Positions 52,191 through 52,851 of a stretch of DNA of 52,851 bases are shown here, in pieces. The translations under genes and the position numbers were made by a program. Below the pieces are notes generated by a model. That model searched no databases. It had not been told where the DNA came from and saw nothing but the letters and a program-made list of their open reading frames with translations. The stretch is taken from positions 1 to 52,851 of the forward strand of contig CAUGRT010000017.1 of NCBI GenBank assembly GCA_959602045.1, given 5' to 3'. Each line of letters begins with the position of its first letter. Within the stretch, counting starts at the first letter, position 1. The DNA is from an uncultured Clostridia bacterium. GTDB taxonomy: Bacteria > Bacillota > Clostridia > UBA1381.

Positions 52191-52851
52191 TTATATCGCC
52201 TTTGAATAAAACGGCTCTGTCGCTTTTTCGCGAATAACCGCATTGTCAATATCCCATTCAAAATCATTGCAAACGATTTCGCCCCCGTCGCTCCACGTAC
52301 GAACAATGCGGCGATCCGTTAAACCGCTTACCCGAACATGATTGAAAATGATTTTCTCAAACCATGCTGCATGAATGAACGATACATCCCCTATCTCTTT
52401 CGCAAATTCAATCTCCGTATTTCTCATCTCCAGTGTAACGGGCAGCTCCGGACTCCCATATAACGTAAGCGGCATCCGGATTCCCGTTGCACGAATATTT
52501 TCAAATGTAATATTCTTTAACGGTTGATTGCACTGCCACGGCTCGTTTCCCGAAAAATTATAATGTAAAAAACGATCCGTATTTTTGATTTCACAGTCTT
52601 TGATGATAATGTTCTCCGGGAGATCCCGAACCGGCCTTGTGAAATCCGAAATATACGTAAACGCACTCAGCATATTATAGCGATGAGATTCATCCGCTTG
52701 TGAGGTCATTCCGCAGCGCTTCTCCTTGTCTGTCAGACTGCCGCGAAAAATATATTTTGCCGGACCGATAAATTTGCACTGCTCCGCAATAACATTTGTT
52801 CCGCCGAATCTCATTCCGCTGCACGCCGTATTGAAAATACAGGATTGGATG
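52191..52851 (-). CDS. right-handed beta-helix protein, GH28/pectate-lyase-fold (N-terminus outside window)
   Basis: The frame stays open to the right edge (an internal ATG at 52814 is not the true start), so only the last 220 residues are visible. They show the repeating short-strand pattern of a right-handed beta-helix: NVIAEQCKFIG, ENIIIKDCEIKNTD, KNITFENIRATG, VTLEMRNTEI and FEKIIFNHVRVSGL. This is typical of polygalacturonases (GH28) and related pectin enzymes. The catalytic part is not in view, so the activity is unknown. It is probably the first gene of the visible part of the locus. Confidence 0.7.
   Translation of the reverse strand, partial: IQSCIFNTACSGMRFGGTNVIAEQCKFIGPAKYIFRGSLTDKEKRCGMTSQADESHRYNMLSAFTYISDFTRPVRDLPENIIIKDCEIKNTDRFLHYNFSGNEPWQCNQPLKNITFENIRATGIRMPLTLYGSPELPVTLEMRNTEIEFAKEIGDVSFIHAAWFEKIIFNHVRVSGLTDRRIVRTWSDGGEIVCNDFEWDIDNAVIREKATEPFYSKAI

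Overview
The window comes from a Bacillota genome, most likely an anaerobic member of class Clostridia. The evidence is gene order and content. The orders SRP RNA-dnaX-ybaB-recR, dnaG-rpoD and alr-antitoxin-ndoA are typical of Firmicutes. There is a SpoIVFB-like M50 protease, S-layer-homology (SLH) surface proteins, and ferredoxin-dependent anaerobic enzymes (IorAB). Promoters are classic sigma-A type and Shine-Dalgarno sites are strong.

Layout. 1-2370: AT-rich, gene-poor stretch holding the start of a minus-strand gene cut by the window edge, a decayed IS110 transposase and small repeats. 2375-4468: a secreted GH26-like glycosidase with SLH anchor. 4547-7650 (minus): SRP RNA, dnaX, ybaB, recR. 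7817-9379: a small DUF6514-like gene and an ECF sigma/anti-sigma-like pair. 9706-15149: tmcAL (+) facing a minus-strand group of prmA, a flavodiiron-like protein, two metallophosphoesterases and a nonsense-interrupted sugar isomerase. 15340-20067 (minus): dnaG-rpoD, an M50 protease and a ferredoxin protein. 20324-20880 (+): a DUF1292 gene and a probable 6S RNA. 21127-25649 (minus): rdgB, a membrane protein, nnrD/E, alr, a mini-antitoxin and ndoA. 25911-29544 (+): iorA-iorB-paaK. 29792-30814 (+): a KdgK-like kinase. 30858-32160 (minus): a cation/proton antiporter behind a fluoride riboswitch.

32220-52851 (minus, about 20 kb): a pectin / rhamnogalacturonan-I utilisation locus. In transcription order it encodes a beta-helix protein (cut by the window edge), a large SLH protein, a LamG-like secreted protein, a YetA-like giant enzyme, an LplA-type binding protein, two LplB/YtcP-type permeases, a GH105 unsaturated rhamnogalacturonyl hydrolase, a LamG-like secreted protein and a second YetA-like giant enzyme. 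The likely division of labour is cleavage outside the cell, import of unsaturated oligosaccharides by the ABC transporter, and removal of the unsaturated uronate inside by GH105. The KdgK-like kinase could take the product onward.

The most unusual signal is a family of dispersed hairpin elements: four clear copies at about 9.5, 15.2, 20.9 and 29.6 kb, plus a divergent one at 11.5 kb. They share a conserved GC-rich head. Their arms differ in sequence from copy to copy, yet each is perfectly self-complementary, and the head is flipped relative to a shared leader between copies. Other points of note are a ten-base G tract inside the SLH protein gene, a flavodiiron protein without its iron ligands, a mini-antitoxin without a DNA-binding domain, an apparent internal deletion in the sugar-binding protein, and a frameshifted SLH tail.
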